Source: an uncultured Sutterella sp. (GTDB taxonomy: Bacteria; Pseudomonadota; Gammaproteobacteria; Burkholderiales; Burkholderiaceae_F). Taken from it: a stretch of DNA of 7,765 nucleotides. A program made the position numbers and the translations under genes. Under the pieces are notes generated by a model, which saw only the letters and a program-made list of their open reading frames with translations, was not told where the DNA came from and ran no database searches. Of the stretch, positions 6,714 to 7,765 are shown piece after piece. The first letter of the stretch is position 1, and every line of letters begins with the position of its first letter. The stretch covers positions 1 through 7,765 of the forward strand of contig URYO01000052.1 of the NCBI GenBank assembly GCA_900552195.1, read 5' to 3'.

Positions 6714-7034
6714 TTAGATGAAGTTCTTGAGGAATTCAGAGAACTGAGCGGAATTCATAGCGCCGGCCTGCTGAGCCTGGAGCTGACCGTCTTTGTAAAC
6801 GGCAAGAGTCGGAATACCGCGAACGCCCAGCTGAGAAGCAACATCCTGGCACTCATCAACGTTGTATTTAACGATCTGAACGCCGTCGGGAAGGGTTTCG
6901 GCAGCTTTTTCAAGAACCGGTCCGAGCATGCGGCAGGGACCGCACCAGGGAGCCCAGAAGTCAACGACCACCACACCTTTTTGATTCAGGACGTCGTCAA
7001 CAAAGCTGGCGTCTGTAACTTGTTTCAAGGCCAT
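6714..7034 (-). CDS. trxA: Thioredoxin 1
   Basis: A 106-residue cytoplasmic thiol-disulfide reductant that is recharged by thioredoxin reductase and donates electrons to ribonucleotide reductase, methionine sulfoxide reductases and others. The active site WAPWCGPC ends with Cys31 and Cys34. The buried Asp25, Lys56 and the cis-proline Pro75 in GIPT match the E. coli positions to within one residue. Length and fold blocks are those of classical TrxA, with no extra domain or signal peptide. The ATG is fixed by a strong GGAGGT ten bases upstream. The leader also has a hairpin (7066-7083). The gene stands directly before rho, the common proteobacterial order. Confidence 0.98.
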   Translation of the reverse strand: MALKQVTDASFVDDVLNQKGVVVVDFWAPWCGPCRMLGPVLEKAAETLPDGVQIVKYNVDECQDVASQLGVRGIPTLAVYKDGQLQAQQAGAMNSAQFSEFLKNFI

Positions 7035-7044
7035 TTTTTAAATT

Positions 7045-7050
7045 ACCTCC
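7045..7050 (-). promoter_or_regulatory. Ribosome binding site of trxA
   Basis: GGAGGT on the - strand lies ten bases before the trxA ATG. It is one of only two strong Shine-Dalgarno sequences in the window; the other precedes the secreted-protein gene. Most other genes here have weak ones. Confidence 0.85.
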
Positions 7051-7321
7051 AATTATTGATTCCCTGGAACCGAAATCGGCTCCAACGGATGATGGGATAC
7101 TATCACCGAGAGCTTTCAGGGCTTAACTAACAACCCCAAAAAGGTGAAACTCATGCTGGATTTTTGTAACTATACACATTTGAAGCAACCTTGAGGGCGT
7201 GTGTGCGCAACGTTAGATATTAACAATGTGTGAAAACTTCTTAGAACGTTGAGCGGGCAAGGAAGGAAAAGCTAAGCGGGTGCAGGCCGGAGTTTTGAAA
7301 ACGATCCAAATAAGCAGAACT
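7051..7321 (-). other. Long trxA upstream region (no gene seen)
   Basis: No convincing coding region lies in this stretch on either strand. It must hold the trxA(-rho) promoter. The best -10 I see is TATAGT (7174-7169), without a good -35. Nearer the gene, GGAGCCGA with TCGGTTCC (7083-7066) forms a hairpin with one G-U pair in the trxA leader. Further up are GTTA-GATAT-TAAC (7212-7224), a perfect inverted repeat that could be an operator, and CAACGTT/AACGTTG arms (7208-7214, 7245-7251). Confidence 0.4.
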
Positions 7322-7360
7322 AAAAAGCGCCGCGCAGAAACTACTTTCCGGAGCGACGCT
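7322..7360 (-). terminator. Intrinsic terminator of the small secreted-protein gene
   Basis: On the - strand AGCGTCGC (7360-7353) pairs with GCGGCGCT (7333-7326), with one G-U pair, and five T end the structure (7326-7322; the first T is also in the stem). Inside it a second small hairpin GGAAA-GTAG-TTTCT can form. It lies 20 bases past the stop codon at 7381. Confidence 0.8.
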
Positions 7361-7380
7361 CGTTTGACTATTGGACAAGG

Positions 7381-7626
7381 TTAATTTTTAGCAAACGCAT
7401 ACCCTTTCCGGAAAATCTTTCCTGTGTAATCGACTTTCACAAGAATGTGTTTGCTTTCAATCTGAATTTTTTCAACAACAGGTTCTTTCTGAACAAAGGC
7501 TGTTTTTTGAATTTCAAATTTACCCTGGGCGTAGGCGGCAGGATCCCAACGACCAATAAATTTAGCATTGGCCGTGCCGGAGAACGCGAGCATAAGGGCG
7601 ATGAATGGAACGCTGAATCTAATCAT
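7381..7626 (-). CDS. Small secreted protein of unknown function
   Basis: I do not recognise this 81-residue protein. It begins with a typical Sec signal peptide: MIR, a hydrophobic core, and Ala-Asn-Ala at 19-21, so signal peptidase I would be expected to cut before Lys22. The mature chain of about 60 residues is lysine-rich and basic with no cysteine, so it is not a lipoprotein and forms no disulfide. Its end, from about residue 53, is rich in alternating hydrophobic and charged residues (HILVKVDYTGKIFRKGYAF), suggesting beta strands. The start is well supported: AGGAGGAG (7637-7630) precedes the ATG and an extended -10 lies further upstream. The gene has its own terminator, so it is a single-gene unit. 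The likely location is the periplasm. The complete set of signals argues for a real gene despite its size. Confidence 0.82.
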   Translation of the reverse strand: MIRFSVPFIALMLAFSGTANAKFIGRWDPAAYAQGKFEIQKTAFVQKEPVVEKIQIESKHILVKVDYTGKIFRKGYAFAKN

Positions 7627-7629
7627 TTT

Positions 7630-7663
7630 CTCCTCCTTTTCTTATAGTTAGTTCATCTTACCA
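7630..7663 (-). promoter_or_regulatory. Promoter and ribosome site of the secreted-protein gene
   Basis: On the - strand TGGTAAGAT (7663-7655) fits an extended -10 element (TGn plus TAAGAT); no good -35 is needed or seen. The start would be near 7648, giving a leader of about 22 bases that contains the strong AGGAGGAG (7637-7630). Confidence 0.55.
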
Positions 7664-7706
7664 CTCTGAATCGTGAAAAAGGCTTTCTATTTCAGTTTCA
7701 TTTTCT

Positions 7707-7738
7707 TTGCTGGCGCAGAATTCAAATTCATATATAAT
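7707..7738 (+). promoter_or_regulatory. Candidate rightward promoter at the window end
   Basis: A perfect TATAAT (7733-7738) lies in a very AT-rich stretch on the + strand. The best -35, TTGCTG (7707-7712), is 20 bases away, longer than ideal. Transcription would start near 7745 and immediately enter a GC-rich hairpin, GGCGAG-CCCC-CTCGCC (7747-7762). It would drive a divergent gene or RNA beyond the window; the AT-rich sequence may instead serve only the gene on the other strand. Confidence 0.35.
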
Positions 7739-7765
7739 TCGTAGCCGGCGAGCCCCCTCGCCTGC

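Noticed and set aside
7447..7647. Open frame of 66 codons on + opposite the secreted-protein gene
   Set aside because: The - strand gene has a signal peptide, strong ribosome site and terminator; the + frame has none of these.
1..7765. Mobile elements, CRISPR arrays, tRNA or rRNA genes, phage genes
   Set aside because: No transposase, terminal repeats, regularly spaced repeats or structural RNA signature were seen on either strand.

Overview
The window carries ordinary proteobacterial housekeeping and envelope genes at moderate GC. The trxA-rho-rpmE gene order, a type B (zinc-free) bL31, a LapB-like rubredoxin tail and HtpX point to a Gram-negative betaproteobacterium. Burkholderiales, perhaps a gut Sutterellaceae-type genome given the moderate GC, is my best guess; this is inference from gene content, not a database match.

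Layout. On the + strand, bases 1-105 are the last 34 codons of a gene whose product ends in a rubredoxin-like zinc knuckle typical of LapB/YciM. It is followed by complete htpX (230-1126), a membrane zinc protease. A bidirectional terminator (1148-1173) separates htpX from everything downstream, which lies on the - strand. Read in the direction of transcription, from high to low coordinates, the - strand carries: a small secreted protein of unknown function (7381-7626), thioredoxin trxA (6714-7034), transcription terminator rho (5320-6576), ribosomal protein bL31 type B (4873-5169), a GT-C/ArnT-like membrane glycosyltransferase (3053-4777), a NorM-type MATE exporter (1645-3036), and an orphan HigA-like helix-turn-helix regulator (1213-1539).

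Transcription units. Intrinsic terminators are visible after the secreted-protein gene, after rpmE, after the MATE gene and between htpX and the HTH gene. The glycosyltransferase and MATE genes are 16 bases apart and probably cotranscribed, but a small terminator-like hairpin sits exactly at their junction. rpmE has its own sigma70-type promoter just downstream of the rho stop codon and a folded leader of about 100 bases. trxA and rho are probably cotranscribed in part; between them lie a perfect 12-bp hairpin and a 48-base stretch whose RNA contains no G, which looks like a site where Rho could act on its own message.

I see no mobile element, CRISPR array, tRNA, rRNA, phage gene or obvious new multi-gene system. 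The more interesting material is regulatory: the rho leader, the rpmE leader, the hairpin between the glycosyltransferase and MATE genes, and the orphan antitoxin-like gene.
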